The position numbers were made by a program, and so were the translations under genes. A DNA stretch of 64,000 nt, taken from contig OZ251461.1 in assembly GCA_965242575.1 (NCBI GenBank), positions 992,001 to 1,056,000 of the forward strand, given 5' to 3'. This document shows, piece by piece, positions 17,414 through 26,773 of the stretch. This DNA is from JANQOH01 sp965242575. Its GTDB lineage: Bacteria > Pseudomonadota > Alphaproteobacteria > UBA7887. The notes beneath the pieces are model-generated. The model had not been told where the DNA came from. It saw only the letters and a program-made list of their open reading frames with translations, and did not search any database. Positions within the stretch are counted from its first letter, which is position 1; each line of letters begins with the position of its first letter.

Positions 17414-18789
17414 GCCGGCGCCGCCGGCGCGGCGTCGAGGGCGCGGAGGAAGCCGTCGCGCCACGTATCGAGGGTGTTCGCCTCCAGCGCGTCCATCGCC
17501 GCCCGCCAGCGTTCGACGCGCTCCTCCAGCGGCATGTCCAGCGCGCGCGCCACCGCTTCGGCCACGCCCTGGACGTCGAACGGGTTGACGAGGAGGGCGG
17601 CGGACAATTCGCGCGCCGCGCCGGCGAAGCGCGACAGGACCAGCGCGCCGGGGTCGCGCGGGTTCTGCGAGGCGACGTATTCCTTCGCCACCAGGTTCAT
17701 GCCGTCGCGCAGCGGCGTCACCAGGCCGACGCGGGCGGCGCGGTAGAGGCCGAGCAGGCTGCTCTGCGCGTAGCTCTTGACGAGATAGTTGAGCGGCGCC
17801 CAGTCCACTTCGGCGAAGCGCCCGTTGATATGGCCGGCGCGGGCCTCCAGTTCGGCGCGGATGGCGCGGTATTCGGCCACGCCGACCCGCGACGGCGGCG
17901 TGATCTGGAGGAAGCGCACCCGCCCGCGATAGGCCGGATACGCCTCCAGCAGCGCCTCGAAGGCGTCGAAGCGTTCGGGGATCCCCTTGCTGTAGTCGAG
18001 CCGGTCGACTCCGACGATCCACGAGGACGCGCCGCCGTGGCGCCGCAGGCCGCGCGCGACGGGGCCCTGGGCGAAGCGCCGCGCCGCGTGCGCCATCGCC
18101 GCCGCGTCTATGCCGATGGGGAACGCGGCGGCGCGGAACGCGCGCCCGAACGCCCGCGCGCGCCCGTCCTCCGACGCCTCGCCGCCGGCCTCGAAGCGCA
18201 CGTATTCGAGGAACGCGCGCAGGTCGGCCGCGGTCTGGAGCCCCACGACGTCGTAGGCGGACAGGTCGCGCGCGAGTTCGCGGTGCGGCGGCAGGACGGC
18301 GAACGCCTCGAGCGCCGGGAACGGCGTATGCAGGAAGAAGCCGATCTTCCCCTCCGCGCCGGCGCGCCGCAGCTCCGCGCCCAGCGGGATCAGGTGGTAG
18401 TCGTGGACCCACACCAGGTCGTCCGGCCGCAGCCGCCGCGCGAGGCGGCGCGCGAACATGGCGTTGACGCGGCGGTAGCCGGCGTAGTGGCCGCGGCGGA
18501 AGTTCGCGTTGTCGGGCCGGTAGTGGAGGACCGGCCACAGCGCCTGGTTGGCGAAACCGTCGTAATAGTCGTCGTATTCGCGGCGGAGGAGGTCGACCGT
18601 GACGAAGGTCGCGCGCGGCGTCTCGACGACGCGCTCGCGGCGCCCGGGGCCGATCTCGCCGCTCCAGCCGAACCACACGCCGCCATGCGCCTCCAGCGCG
18701 CCGCGCAGCGCGACGGCGAGGCCGCCGGTGTCGCCGCGCGGCCGGTCGCCGGCGGCGACGCGGTTCGAGGCGACGACGAGGCGCCTCAC
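17410..18789 (-). CDS. otsA: Trehalose-6-phosphate synthase
   Basis: GT20 retaining glycosyltransferase that joins UDP-glucose and glucose-6-phosphate. It starts RRLVVASNRV and has the GGLAVAL loop, the WPVLHYRPDN segment, WVHDYHLIPLG, GFFLHTPFPALE, RLDYSKGIPERF and LRDGMNLVAKEYVASQ, all standard OtsA blocks. The length of 459 residues is normal. The GTG start at 18789 overlaps the GH15 stop. The operon can therefore make trehalose and, with glk, feed glucose back into it; osmotic or desiccation stress is the usual context. Confidence 0.94.
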   Translation of the reverse strand: MRRLVVASNRVAAGDRPRGDTGGLAVALRGALEAHGGVWFGWSGEIGPGRRERVVETPRATFVTVDLLRREYDDYYDGFANQALWPVLHYRPDNANFRRGHYAGYRRVNAMFARRLARRLRPDDLVWVHDYHLIPLGAELRRAGAEGKIGFFLHTPFPALEAFAVLPPHRELARDLSAYDVVGLQTAADLRAFLEYVRFEAGGEASEDGRARAFGRAFRAAAFPIGIDAAAMAHAARRFAQGPVARGLRRHGGASSWIVGVDRLDYSKGIPERFDAFEALLEAYPAYRGRVRFLQITPPSRVGVAEYRAIRAELEARAGHINGRFAEVDWAPLNYLVKSYAQSSLLGLYRAARVGLVTPLRDGMNLVAKEYVASQNPRDPGALVLSRFAGAARELSAALLVNPFDVQGVAEAVARALDMPLEERVERWRAAMDALEANTLDTWRDGFLRALDAAPAAPA

Positions 18790-20570
18790 AACACTTCGTC
18801 CCAGCTCTTGCCGAGCCGCATCGCCGAATTGATCAGCCCCACCATCGAATAGGTCTGCGGGAAGTTGCCCCACAACTCGCCCGTCGCCGGGTCGATGTCC
18901 TCCGACAGCAGCCCCAGCGGGTTGCGGCGGGCGAGCATCGCCTCGAACAGGCCGCGCGCCTCTTCGCGCCGCCCCGCCGCCGCCAGCGCGTCGATGTACC
19001 AGAAGGCGCAGACGAGGAACGCCGTCTCCGGCGTCCCGAAATCGTCCGCCGCCGCGTAGCGGTGGAGGAAGTCGCCGGATTTCAGCGTCTTCTCCACCAT
19101 GGCGAGCGTCCCGAGGAAGCGCGGGTCGCGCGGCGCGACGAACCCCAATTCGTGCAGCAACAGCAGGCTCGCATCGACCGTATCGCCGCCGAAGGTCTCC
19201 ATGAAGCCGCCGCGGGCGGGGTCGAAGGCGCGCGCGCATATGGCGGCGTGGATGCGGTCCGCCTCGCCGCGCCAGCGCCGCGCGCGGCCGGGCAGCGCGA
19301 GCCGCGCGGCGATCTTCGCCAGCCGGTCGCACGCCGCCCAGCACATGACGGCGGAGAAGGTGTGGACCGCCGCGCGCGAGCGGAACTCCCACAATCCGGC
19401 GTCGGGCGAGTCGAACGCCGCCGCCGCGCGTTCGCCGAGCGCCTCCAGCCGCGCGAACAGGCGCGGGCCGCCGGGGCTGGCGAGGCGTTCGTCGAAGAAC
19501 GCCTGCGTCGCCGCCAGTATGGCGCTGCCGTAGACGTCGTTCTGCACGTGCTCGTGCGCCTGGTTGCCGCGCCGCACCGGCCCCATGCCGCGGTAGCCGG
19601 GGAGCGACTCGACGGCGGTTTCGGCGATGCCGGGCTCCAGCGCCACCCCATAGACCGGTTGCAGGCCGCCGCCGCCCGCCGCCGCCGCGAGGTTGGCGAT
19701 GTAGTGGATGTGCCCCTCCATCGTCCGCGTCGCGCCGAGGCGGTTCAGCGCCTTGACGACGAAGCAGGCGTCGCGCAGCCAGCAATAGCGGTAGTCCCAA
19801 TTGCGCCCGCTGCCGGGCGCCTCCGGGATCGACGTCGTCAGCGCCGCGACGATGCCGCCGGTCTCCTCGTAATGGCTGAGTTTCAGCGTGATCGCGGCGC
19901 GGATGACCGCCTCCTGCCATTCCGGCGGTATCGACAGGTAGCGCACCCATTCGCGCCAGTAGGCGGCGGTGTCGTCGAGGAACCGGCGGCACGTCTCGGC
20001 GAGCGGCCGCCCCAGGCTCTCGTCGGGCCCCAGCAGCATGTCGACCGGGCGCTCGAGGATGAACGGAGTCTCGTCCCACAGGTAGGAGACCGGCGCGTCC
20101 GAGGTGCAGCGCAGCGCCAGGTCGGGCGCGAGGTAGCGGATGTGGTTGCTGCCGCGCGCGCGTTCGGGCCGCCCGGCGCCCCAGCTGTGCGCCGGGCGGA
20201 GGCGGACGGCGATGCGCGGCGCGCCGCCGACCGGGCGGATCCGCCGGACCAGCGCCATCGGCCGGAAGGTCCGCCCGAACTGCTTGAAGCGCGGCGCGAA
20301 GTCGACGATCTCCACCGCCGCGCCGGCGCGGTCGTAAAGCGTCGTGACGAGGATCGCCGTATTGCGCATGTAGCGCTGCTCGGCGCGCGCGAAGTCGACG
20401 ATCTCGACCGCGAACGTCCCCCGGTCCGCCGCCCCGTCCGCGAGCAGGGCGCAGAACGCCGGGTCGCCGTCCAGCCGCGGCAGGCAGCACCAGACGATCC
20501 GCCCGCGCGAATCCACCAGCGCGCCGACGGCGCAATTACCGATGACGCCGAGGTTGAGGTCGCTCGTCAT
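18786..20570 (-). CDS. Glycoside hydrolase family 15 protein (glucoamylase/trehalase type)
   Basis: First gene of the trehalose operon, 594 residues. The N-terminal beta-sandwich opens with LGVIGNCAVGALVDSRGRIVW, and the (alpha/alpha)6 barrel shows GRNWDYRYCWLRDACF with the general-acid region and, near the end, GELWGNFPQTYSMVGLIN, both characteristic of GH15. Enzymes of this subgroup that sit beside otsA include bacterial trehalases, so trehalose or an alpha-glucan is the probable substrate. No signal peptide is visible, which argues for a cytoplasmic role. Confidence 0.88.
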   Translation of the reverse strand: MTSDLNLGVIGNCAVGALVDSRGRIVWCCLPRLDGDPAFCALLADGAADRGTFAVEIVDFARAEQRYMRNTAILVTTLYDRAGAAVEIVDFAPRFKQFGRTFRPMALVRRIRPVGGAPRIAVRLRPAHSWGAGRPERARGSNHIRYLAPDLALRCTSDAPVSYLWDETPFILERPVDMLLGPDESLGRPLAETCRRFLDDTAAYWREWVRYLSIPPEWQEAVIRAAITLKLSHYEETGGIVAALTTSIPEAPGSGRNWDYRYCWLRDACFVVKALNRLGATRTMEGHIHYIANLAAAAGGGGLQPVYGVALEPGIAETAVESLPGYRGMGPVRRGNQAHEHVQNDVYGSAILAATQAFFDERLASPGGPRLFARLEALGERAAAAFDSPDAGLWEFRSRAAVHTFSAVMCWAACDRLAKIAARLALPGRARRWRGEADRIHAAICARAFDPARGGFMETFGGDTVDASLLLLHELGFVAPRDPRFLGTLAMVEKTLKSGDFLHRYAAADDFGTPETAFLVCAFWYIDALAAAGRREEARGLFEAMLARRNPLGLLSEDIDPATGELWGNFPQTYSMVGLINSAMRLGKSWDEVL

Positions 20571-20602
20571 CGCCGCCGGGCGGCCGCCGGATTCACGGAT
20601 AC

Positions 20603-20632
20603 CCTATCGAGAAAGCGATTCCGACAAGTCAA
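20603..20632 (-). promoter_or_regulatory. Candidate promoter of the trehalose operon
   Basis: On the minus strand TTGACT (20627-20632) is followed after 18 bp by GATAGG (20603-20608), about 33 bp before the GH15 start codon. The -35 box is strong and the -10 box weak. This is the only AT-richer stretch in the gap, and it fits a four-gene operon that starts here. Confidence 0.45.
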
Positions 20633-20666
20633 GCCGATAACCGCCCATTTACCTATGTTGTCTTCG

Positions 20667-21500
20667 TCACTCCCAGAACAGGAGCGTGCGGACCTCGATG
20701 CTCTCGCGCGGCGGCGCGCCGGGCGGGGTCGACGGGTCGGGGAACGCGCCGTGGCCGGTCCACCGCGCCGCGCCGGCGCCGGAATCGTAGCATTTCAGCA
20801 GGACCGCCTCGCCCGGCGTCATGTCGGGGAAGTAATACCAGCGCTGGTCCGGATTCCACGCCATGTGGTAGATGACGCCGACGCGGTCGCCGTAGCGGCG
20901 TTCGGCGGCGATCAGGTCGCGGTCGGCGATGCTGCCGTATTCGCAGATCGCCAGCGGCGAGGTGCGCACCGGCCCGCGCAGCGGGCGCCAGACGTTGATC
21001 GAGGCGAAGCGGTTCTCCAGCCGCCGCTCCGCCTCTTCCGTCGGCAGCAGGTCGCGGACCCGTTGCGCCGCCGAGGCCGCGGTGAAGTCGTTGTGCATCA
21101 GCTGCGCGGGGCCGCGGATCCCCATCCGCGCTTGCGCGTCCGGGTCGTCGATCCGCCGCGTGGCGTCGAACACGACGACCTTCGCCGCGCCGGTCTCGCG
21201 CCGGATCAACGCCTCCATCTCCGGGTAATAGACCCGGCGCAGCTCGTCGTCGTCGGCGAAGTCGCGGACCGCGGTGGCGTGGTCGCGCAGCGCGAAGCCG
21301 TGGCGGTCGAGCTCGAGGCGGTCCGCGACGGGCCGCCCGTCGCGGACCAGGATCTCGCGCGATTCGAACGCGCCCGTCCGGTCGTCCGGGCCGTCGCCGG
21401 GCCGCTTGACCAGCGCCACCGGGGTCTCGCCGGTGTCCACGGTGAACATGGCCTCGGTCTTCACCGCGTCGAGCGCGGCGAATTCGGGTGTCGGGAGCAT
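20667..21500 (-). CDS. CmcJ/NvfI-family oxidoreductase-like protein
   Basis: A 277-residue member of the CmcJ/NvfI/GA4-desaturase-like family (related to cephamycin C CmcJ and fungal NvfI). The family block VGVIYHMAWNPDQRWYYFP, then LLKCYDS and the C-terminal ESIEVRTLLFWE, are clear, and the central MHNDF supplies likely metal ligands. Members are 2-oxoglutarate/Fe(II)-type or related oxygenases of varied substrates. The ATG at 21500 has GGAGAGG upstream; an earlier Met gives an unlikely low-complexity extension. Its role here is unknown. Confidence 0.75.
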   Translation of the reverse strand: MLPTPEFAALDAVKTEAMFTVDTGETPVALVKRPGDGPDDRTGAFESREILVRDGRPVADRLELDRHGFALRDHATAVRDFADDDELRRVYYPEMEALIRRETGAAKVVVFDATRRIDDPDAQARMGIRGPAQLMHNDFTAASAAQRVRDLLPTEEAERRLENRFASINVWRPLRGPVRTSPLAICEYGSIADRDLIAAERRYGDRVGVIYHMAWNPDQRWYYFPDMTPGEAVLLKCYDSGAGAARWTGHGAFPDPSTPPGAPPRESIEVRTLLFWE

Positions 21501-21592
21501 GGGGCGCGCCTCTCCAGCCGCAGGGAGGCCCATCATGGGCGAAGCGGGGGCGCCGCGCAAGCGCCCCCGCCCCCGGGGAGGACGTTATGCCG

Positions 21593-23029
21593 TCAGCGGT
21601 GGGCGCCGAACGCGCCGACGAACGACCGGACGGAGGCGCCGCTTCCCGTCGCCGCGCCGAAGGTTCCGGCGATCGAGCCGGGCAGCGCGTCCGCGCCCGT
21701 CGCGCCCGCCGCCGGGTTGCCGAAGAACTGGCCGCCCCACGTCCCGGCCCAGGCCGCGCCGTCGAAGGTCATGCTCGTCGCCGCCCGGTGCGCGCCGCCG
21801 GCGTAACCCGGTATGCCGATGGCCGCGCCGGCCAGCGTCAGTTCCGGCGCGCCGGGGATCGCGGCGTCCGTGGCGAAGTTGTGGACGCGGCCGGACACGA
21901 CGCCATGGCCGATATGCGGGAGCCCGTTCAGCTCCGTCGCGTCGAAATCGGCCGTCAGCGTGACGTCCGCCTCGAAGAACGCGTTGCTCCGCGCCGTCCC
22001 GGAGACGGTGGAATAGACGCCGCCGGCCCGGCCCGTATAGGTCGCGCTTCCGGCGAGCCCCGCCACACTGGCGGTCGAGAAGACGTCGCCGCCGTCCGCG
22101 AACACGCCGAAGCGGTATTTGTTGGCCGCGCCGTCGTTCGGCGTCCAGGCCCAGATTCCGGTGGCCAGCCAGTCGGTGTCGCCGGCGCCGGAATAGTCGG
22201 TGTCGATCGCCAGCCAGAGCTTGCGCTGGCCGTTCTCATGGCGGAACAGCGCGCCCTGCCGGCCGCCGTCGCTCCAGCGCCGCACGTTCGCCAGCAGCGC
22301 CGCGCCGCCGGTCACGACGCCGTCCTTCCCCGCGCCGTCGTTGCGCGGCTTGTCCACGGTCTGTCGGCCCCTGTCGTTGCTCGGGCGCGCCGCCGGCTCC
22401 CCGGTGCGTTCGCTGTCGAGGGTCCAGTCCTGGAACACTTCGTTGGCGCCGCTGGGCAGGTCCGTATAGCCCACCTTGTAGGTGACTTGGCCGCCGCTGT
22501 AGCCGAGTTCGACCGCGACGGCGTCGCTGTTGCGGCAAATCCCGAAGCCGCTCCGGCAGAAGGCTTGCGCGGACTGGGTTACGCCGCTGTCGGCGGTGAC
22601 GTAGGCGCGCCACGAGCCGGCGTCCGCCCGGTGCCGCCACAGCCCGTTCGCGGAGGTCCTGTCGACCGCCGCGCTCCTGTCCTGCCGCCCGTAGCCCCGC
22701 GAGAGGGCGCCGTCGCGCGGGTAATGGCCGGCCGCCGCCGCCATCTTCCCCGCCGAGAGGACGCCCAGTTCGGTCGCCGTCACGAGTGTGGCGCGGTCCG
22801 CGCCCGACCCCACGCCGTCGCCGAGGATGCGCCACGCCGCCGCGCGCCGCGTCGCCGACCCGGCGCCGCCATCGGCGGTGAGCCGCTCCTCGTCGACGAG
22901 GCCCGTCCCGCCGCCGCCCGACACCGTGACGTTTCCGCCGCAGCCGGAGGCCAGCAGGGCGAAGAGGGACGCGGCGGCTACGGAAGCGATCCCGCGAACC
23001 CGCGCGAACCCGAACGATCTTGCGGTCAT
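21593..23029 (-). CDS. Surface lipoprotein with TbpB-like beta-barrel domain
   Basis: A 478-residue lipoprotein. A signal sequence ends in the lipobox LLASGC (Cys30). The C-terminal half shows the transferrin-binding-protein-B-like barrel signature: FEADVTLTADF, GVVSGRVHNF, then FFGNPAAGATGADALPGSIAG and the closing FVGAFGAHR. Related proteins bind host or environmental iron, haem or cobalamin carriers at the outer surface and are often exported by Slam translocons. No Slam or TonB-dependent receptor gene is adjacent. A good AAAGGAG site precedes the ATG. Confidence 0.78.
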   Translation of the reverse strand: MTARSFGFARVRGIASVAAASLFALLASGCGGNVTVSGGGGTGLVDEERLTADGGAGSATRRAAAWRILGDGVGSGADRATLVTATELGVLSAGKMAAAAGHYPRDGALSRGYGRQDRSAAVDRTSANGLWRHRADAGSWRAYVTADSGVTQSAQAFCRSGFGICRNSDAVAVELGYSGGQVTYKVGYTDLPSGANEVFQDWTLDSERTGEPAARPSNDRGRQTVDKPRNDGAGKDGVVTGGAALLANVRRWSDGGRQGALFRHENGQRKLWLAIDTDYSGAGDTDWLATGIWAWTPNDGAANKYRFGVFADGGDVFSTASVAGLAGSATYTGRAGGVYSTVSGTARSNAFFEADVTLTADFDATELNGLPHIGHGVVSGRVHNFATDAAIPGAPELTLAGAAIGIPGYAGGAHRAATSMTFDGAAWAGTWGGQFFGNPAAGATGADALPGSIAGTFGAATGSGASVRSFVGAFGAHR

Positions 23030-23210
23030 TTCCTTGCTCCTTTCCTGCCCGGCGCATACGTCTATCTCATAACGATGGAAAAGTCAAGTGAATTATGGAG
23101 CGTCCCGCCGCCGGGTCCGTTTTTTCGCCGCGGGCGGGCGGCGCGCGTGGTATAACCGCCGCCCCGCGCGCCGCCGGCCGGCGCGACCGGCGCGACGGAG
23201 CGCGCGCGGC

Positions 23211-24677
23211 ATGGCGCCCATCCCCCTGGCCTCGATCCCCGCCCATTACGCCGCGGCGCTGGGCGGCGGGCGGACCTGCCTCGCCTACCCCGACGGAAGC
23301 CTGGCGTGGGGGGAGCTGGAGGCCCGGGCGAACCGCATGGCGCGGGCGTTCGCCGCGTTCGGCGTCGGCGAGGGCGACATGGCGACGCTGGCGCTGCCCA
23401 ACGGCCTCGCCTTCCACATCGCCTGCTTCGCGCTGTGGAAGCTCGGCGCCACGCCGCACGTCGTCTCCGCCCGCCTGCCGGCGGCGGAGTTGCGCGCCAT
23501 CCTCGCCCTCGCCCGCCCGCGCCTCGCCGTCGGAGTCGACGGGCCGGCCGCCGCCGCCGGGCGCGCCCTCGCCGAGCTGGAGGCCGAGGCGGCGCGGCGC
23601 AGCGACTCGCCGCTCCCCGTCAGGACGGCGCGCCGCTGGAAGGCGATGTCGAGCGGCGGCTCGACCGGGCGGCCCAAGATCATCGTCGACCGCGCCCCGG
23701 CCGAATACGACCCCGGCGAATGGATGCTCGACATGCCGGTCCGCGCGGCCGTCCTCAATCCCGGGCCGCTCTACCACAACGCGCCGTTCGTCTTTTCGCA
23801 TTACGGCCTGTTTCGCGGCAACCTCGTCGCGGGCCTCGCGCGGTTCGACGCGCTGGAGGCGCTGCGCGCCATCGAGCGCCACTGCGTGCGCTGGACGATG
23901 ATGGTGCCGACGATGATGGGCCGCATATGGCGCCTGCCGGCGGAGGCGCGCGGCGGGTTCGACCTGTCCAGCCTCCGGGTCGCCGCCCACGTCGCCTCGC
24001 CCATGCCGCCGTGGCTCAAGGAGAAGTGGATCTCCTGGCTCGGCCCCGACCGCGTGTGGGAGCTCTACGGCGGCACCGAGGCGGTCGGCGCGACGTGGAT
24101 TTCCGGGACCGAATGGCTGGCCCATCGCGGTTCGGTCGGCCGCTGCGTGCGCGGCTCGCGGGTGCGCATCCTGGACGAGTCGGGCCGCGAATGCGCGCCG
24201 GGGGAGGTCGGCGAGGTCTATATGCTCCCCGCCGGCGGGCCGGAGAGCACGTATCACTACATCGGCGCCGAACGCCGCGCCGACCCGGAGGGGTGGGAGA
24301 GCCTGGGCGACATGGGCTGGCTCGACGCCGACGGCTATCTTTATCTCGCCGACCGGCGCGGCGACCTGATCCTGTCGGGCGGGGCGAACGTCTGGCCCGC
24401 CGAGGTCGAGGCGGCGCTGGTCCGCGCCCCCGGCGTCGACGACGCGGTCGCCATCGGCCTGCCCGACGACGACATGGGCGAGACGGTCCACGCCATCGTC
24501 CGCCCGGCGGCGGACCGGCGCGGCCGCTTGCGGGAGGACGACCTGCGCGCGTTCATGGAGGGCGAGCTGGCGCGCTACAAGACTCCGCGCAGCTACGAGT
24601 TCGTCGACGTCCCTTTGCGCGACGACGCCGGCAAGGTCCGCCGCTCCCGCCTCCGCGCCGAACGCCTGCCGGGCTGA
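23211..24677 (+). CDS. AMP-dependent acyl-CoA synthetase/ligase
   Basis: A 488-residue adenylating enzyme that activates a carboxylic acid to its CoA thioester. The P-loop motif is MSSGGSTGRPKII, the adenine site ELYGGTEAVG, then WESLGDMGWLDADGY, DRRGDLILSGGANVWPAEVE and the C-terminal hinge. The catalytic lysine of the A10 motif is visible in DDAGKVRRSRLR. The closest character is that of bile-acid or aryl-CoA ligases. The ATG at 23211 is chosen because upstream sequence lacks the fold. Fragments of this gene reappear 8 kb downstream (32255-32359). Confidence 0.88.
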   Translation: MAPIPLASIPAHYAAALGGGRTCLAYPDGSLAWGELEARANRMARAFAAFGVGEGDMATLALPNGLAFHIACFALWKLGATPHVVSARLPAAELRAILALARPRLAVGVDGPAAAAGRALAELEAEAARRSDSPLPVRTARRWKAMSSGGSTGRPKIIVDRAPAEYDPGEWMLDMPVRAAVLNPGPLYHNAPFVFSHYGLFRGNLVAGLARFDALEALRAIERHCVRWTMMVPTMMGRIWRLPAEARGGFDLSSLRVAAHVASPMPPWLKEKWISWLGPDRVWELYGGTEAVGATWISGTEWLAHRGSVGRCVRGSRVRILDESGRECAPGEVGEVYMLPAGGPESTYHYIGAERRADPEGWESLGDMGWLDADGYLYLADRRGDLILSGGANVWPAEVEAALVRAPGVDDAVAIGLPDDDMGETVHAIVRPAADRRGRLREDDLRAFMEGELARYKTPRSYEFVDVPLRDDAGKVRRSRLRAERLPG

Positions 24678-24990
24678 CCGGGGCGGCGAATCCCCCCGGG
24701 GAGTCCCGTCAATCGGGCGGCGCGGCGTAGCGTGCCGGGGCGGCGGAGATCATGGCCGCGACCATAGTCCCGCCTCGCCTGCAACGCCCGCCGCCGCCCG
24801 ATTCCGGGACGCGGCGCGAATGGATTCCGGGATTTCCCGGAATTGGCCCGGCGGGCCGGGAAACCGGCGCGGCGACCAGCGCCTGTTGTCCGACCGCCTC
24901 GAGGGAGCGGGCGAGCGCGGCCGGTTTCCCGTTGCCGGTCGGTCTCGCGGAATCCGGCGACGCCGCGGGACTGCCGCGACAGCTATTCCG
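24678..24990. other. 313-bp gap without a gene
   Basis: No credible coding frame on either strand. It contains GGATTCCGGGA/TCCCGGAAT palindromic words (about 24798-24842) like those near 38180-38345, which suggests remains of a small dispersed repeat. No terminator with a T-run was seen. Confidence 0.6.
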
Positions 24991-25302
24991 TCAGGCGCGC
25001 ACGGGCATACGGGACTGGAGCACGAAACGCCGTGATCGCTCTCCGCCGCCGATCAAGCGCCCGATTCGCGTCAGCGCGGCCATTTCCAGCCGCACGTACC
25101 AAGGCGCGCGGCGCGCCAGGAAGCGCGCTTGCTCCTCGCGCGGCAGTTCGGACACCCATTCAAGATACATGTCTATCGCTGTGGCGAGCGAGTCCTCGAC
25201 AGCGCAGCGCGAGGCGCCGTCGACGGCAATGTCGAGGTCGGTGCATATCGCCTGCCAGCGGCCGCCGCACGCATATGCGTAACACTGGAACCCAAGGCCC
25301 AT
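24991..25302 (-). CDS. HicB-like small protein
   Basis: A 103-residue protein with the half of the HicB/DUF1902 fold that is easiest to recognise: CYAYACGGRWQAICTDLDIAV, then AVEDSLATAIDMYLEW. The tail (ARRAPWYVRLEMAALTRIG) is amphipathic. GGGGAGG lies 6 nt before the ATG at 25302 but touches the ATG at 25308, so 25302 is the better start. There is no HicA-type toxin next to it, so it is more likely an orphan HicB-like protein than a working toxin-antitoxin pair. Confidence 0.65.
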   Translation of the reverse strand: MGLGFQCYAYACGGRWQAICTDLDIAVDGASRCAVEDSLATAIDMYLEWVSELPREEQARFLARRAPWYVRLEMAALTRIGRLIGGGERSRRFVLQSRMPVRA

Positions 25303-25417
25303 AAACATCCTCCCCGCCCGCCGCCGGGGCAGCCCGGACGGCGGAGACACGGTATCATGGCGGGTCGGCGGCGCGAAACGCCTCGCGGCATAGGGAATGG
25401 GCGGCGCCGGCGAGGCA

Positions 25418-25753
25418 ATGGCGTATGGGGTCGAACTGTGCGGCCGGGGCAAGTCGCCTGCTTCACGCGCGCGGAATCCTGGAGGCGATCCACTGGAAGC
25501 CCGCCACCCGGTTGGTCATCGACCGCATCCACATACTGAAGCCGATCCGCTTTGAGAACGTCCGCCGCAACACGCGCTGGCCACAAGGCCCCCACCGGCG
25601 CCGCCCGCCGGGCAATGACGCGCGACGCGACGGACTGCCTGTCCGTTGCGGTCGGACGACCGCCAGCAGCACGCCTCGACGGCACCCTGCTTTTCCGCCT
25701 TGAAAATGCGCGGCGGAATCATCGACGTGGGCGCCCCGGAGATCAAGGCGTGA
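25418..25753 (+). pseudogene. Decayed cas5 (type I-C, Cas5d)
   Basis: Pieces of a type I-C Cas5 protein can be read in shifting frames: MAYGVELCGRG from the ATG at 25418; VACFTRAE about 35 bp on; then ARGILEAIHWKPA, LVIDRIHILKPIRF and ENVRRN in the next frame, and finally DRQQHAS. The segment that normally links CFTRPE to ARGILEAI is deleted, which shifts the frame. The stop TGA at 25751-25753 overlaps the GTG of the next fragment, as genes in I-C operons often overlap. The match rests on recognition of the conserved Cas5d blocks; no other cas gene survives nearby. Confidence 0.72.
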
Positions 25754-25866
25754 CCGTATTACAGGCGCTGGCGGAGTGTTACGACCGGATCGCCGCCGAA
25801 GGCGCCGCGCCGCACACAATATCTCCCAGTAAGTCAATTCAAAGATGGATTGGTATTATTCCTCTT
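25750..25866 (+). pseudogene. 5' remnant of csd1/cas8c (type I-C)
   Basis: From GTG at 25750 the frame reads VTVLQALAECYDRIAAEG and then a weaker SPSKSIQRWIGIIPL, which fits the start of Csd1/Cas8c (M-x-L-Q-A-L-x-x-Y-Y-D-R). The similarity ends where the convergent unknown gene (stop at 25856) begins, so the rest of csd1, with cas7, cas4, cas1 and cas2, was replaced or lost. Its position directly after cas5 is the I-C order, which supports both calls. Confidence 0.6.
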
Positions 25867-26764
25867 GCGCCGCATGGGGTCGCGACAACTCCGCGAGCAG
25901 CTTCTCCACGATCTCTCCGATTTCCGCGAACGTCAATACGCCGAGCTCCCGCGCCGCGGCGACGTTGCTGAAGCGCCGCAACGCCGTTTTGAGCATCTCC
26001 GTGTTCTTCAACGGCGATTGCGGATCTGCGCGAAAATTCCCGGCCAAACTGTTAACGAACGCGTCTTGCGCCACCATGGATCCGAACACCGAGCCGCGGG
26101 AAACGATCATCGCCATCAAGTTTTCCCAGTACGTTTGGCTCCTCCGGACCACATTCGACAAATTGGACTTCGATTCTGCCCCATCGCGGTTCGCGACGCG
26201 GTTCACCAGGCGCTCGCGCCACCATGCGCGCGCGAAAGGCGGGTCGACGAACACGCTCCTGTTGCCCCGGGCCGAAGGCAAGCCGCTCATGCGCCGAAGG
26301 ACGGTTCTCACGCAATCGTCCATGGACTTTCCCTGATCGCCCTTCTCGGCCAGCGCACGATCGATTCGCTCCTCGCCGCTCTCGGTCCGTCCGCCGTTGG
26401 CGGCGAGCCAGAACGCCTCCTCGATAACCCCGTCCTTGAGGTGTTGGATAGTCGTTTCGGCCCAAAAGGATACGCGGCACGCAATCCTCGGAGGCGCCTC
26501 TTTCCATAATCCGTGGACGGCTTCTTCCTGATCGACGGTCATGTCCTTGAAGGACTGTTCGGTCATCGCTCCGTCGAACGCCGGCGGTCGATCCCCATCC
26601 TCGACAGGAACCTGCTGATCCATAAAGTCTATGAACGCCCGCCTGTCTTTGGCCGCGGTCAAGAAAGAACGCTGAAATTCGCCCCCCTTCTCTCCGAGCA
26701 AGCGGCCTCGCCTGGCGGTAAATCGCGTATAGGCGACCTCGTCGCGCTCCGCATATGCCGTCAT
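25856..26764 (-). CDS. Unknown protein, last gene of sulfur/GHKL operon
   Basis: A 302-residue soluble protein that I do not recognise with confidence. It is mixed-charge and mostly helical by appearance. The most conserved-looking block is FVDPPFARAWWRERLVNRV (about residues 171-190), followed by a Ser/Gln-rich helix (RRSQTYWENLMAM). The W-W-R element recalls DUF6339-type proteins that accompany GHKL and Z1 genes; that is only an impression. It starts 9 bp after the preceding gene, so it belongs to the operon. Composition is clearly less GC-rich than the flanks. It overwrites the csd1 remnant on the other strand. Confidence 0.7.
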   Translation of the reverse strand: MTAYAERDEVAYTRFTARRGRLLGEKGGEFQRSFLTAAKDRRAFIDFMDQQVPVEDGDRPPAFDGAMTEQSFKDMTVDQEEAVHGLWKEAPPRIACRVSFWAETTIQHLKDGVIEEAFWLAANGGRTESGEERIDRALAEKGDQGKSMDDCVRTVLRRMSGLPSARGNRSVFVDPPFARAWWRERLVNRVANRDGAESKSNLSNVVRRSQTYWENLMAMIVSRGSVFGSMVAQDAFVNSLAGNFRADPQSPLKNTEMLKTALRRFSNVAAARELGVLTFAEIGEIVEKLLAELSRPHAAQEE

Positions 26765-26773
26765 GGTCAGCCC

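Noticed and set aside
24752..25282. Plus-strand open frame over the gap and the HicB-like gene
   Set aside because: The translation is Pro/Arg/Ser-rich without similarity to any fold, while the minus-strand HicB-like frame has a ribosome-binding site and conserved blocks.
25309..25417. CRISPR array next to the cas relic
   Set aside because: No repeated unit of 25-40 bp with regular spacers was found here or elsewhere in the window.
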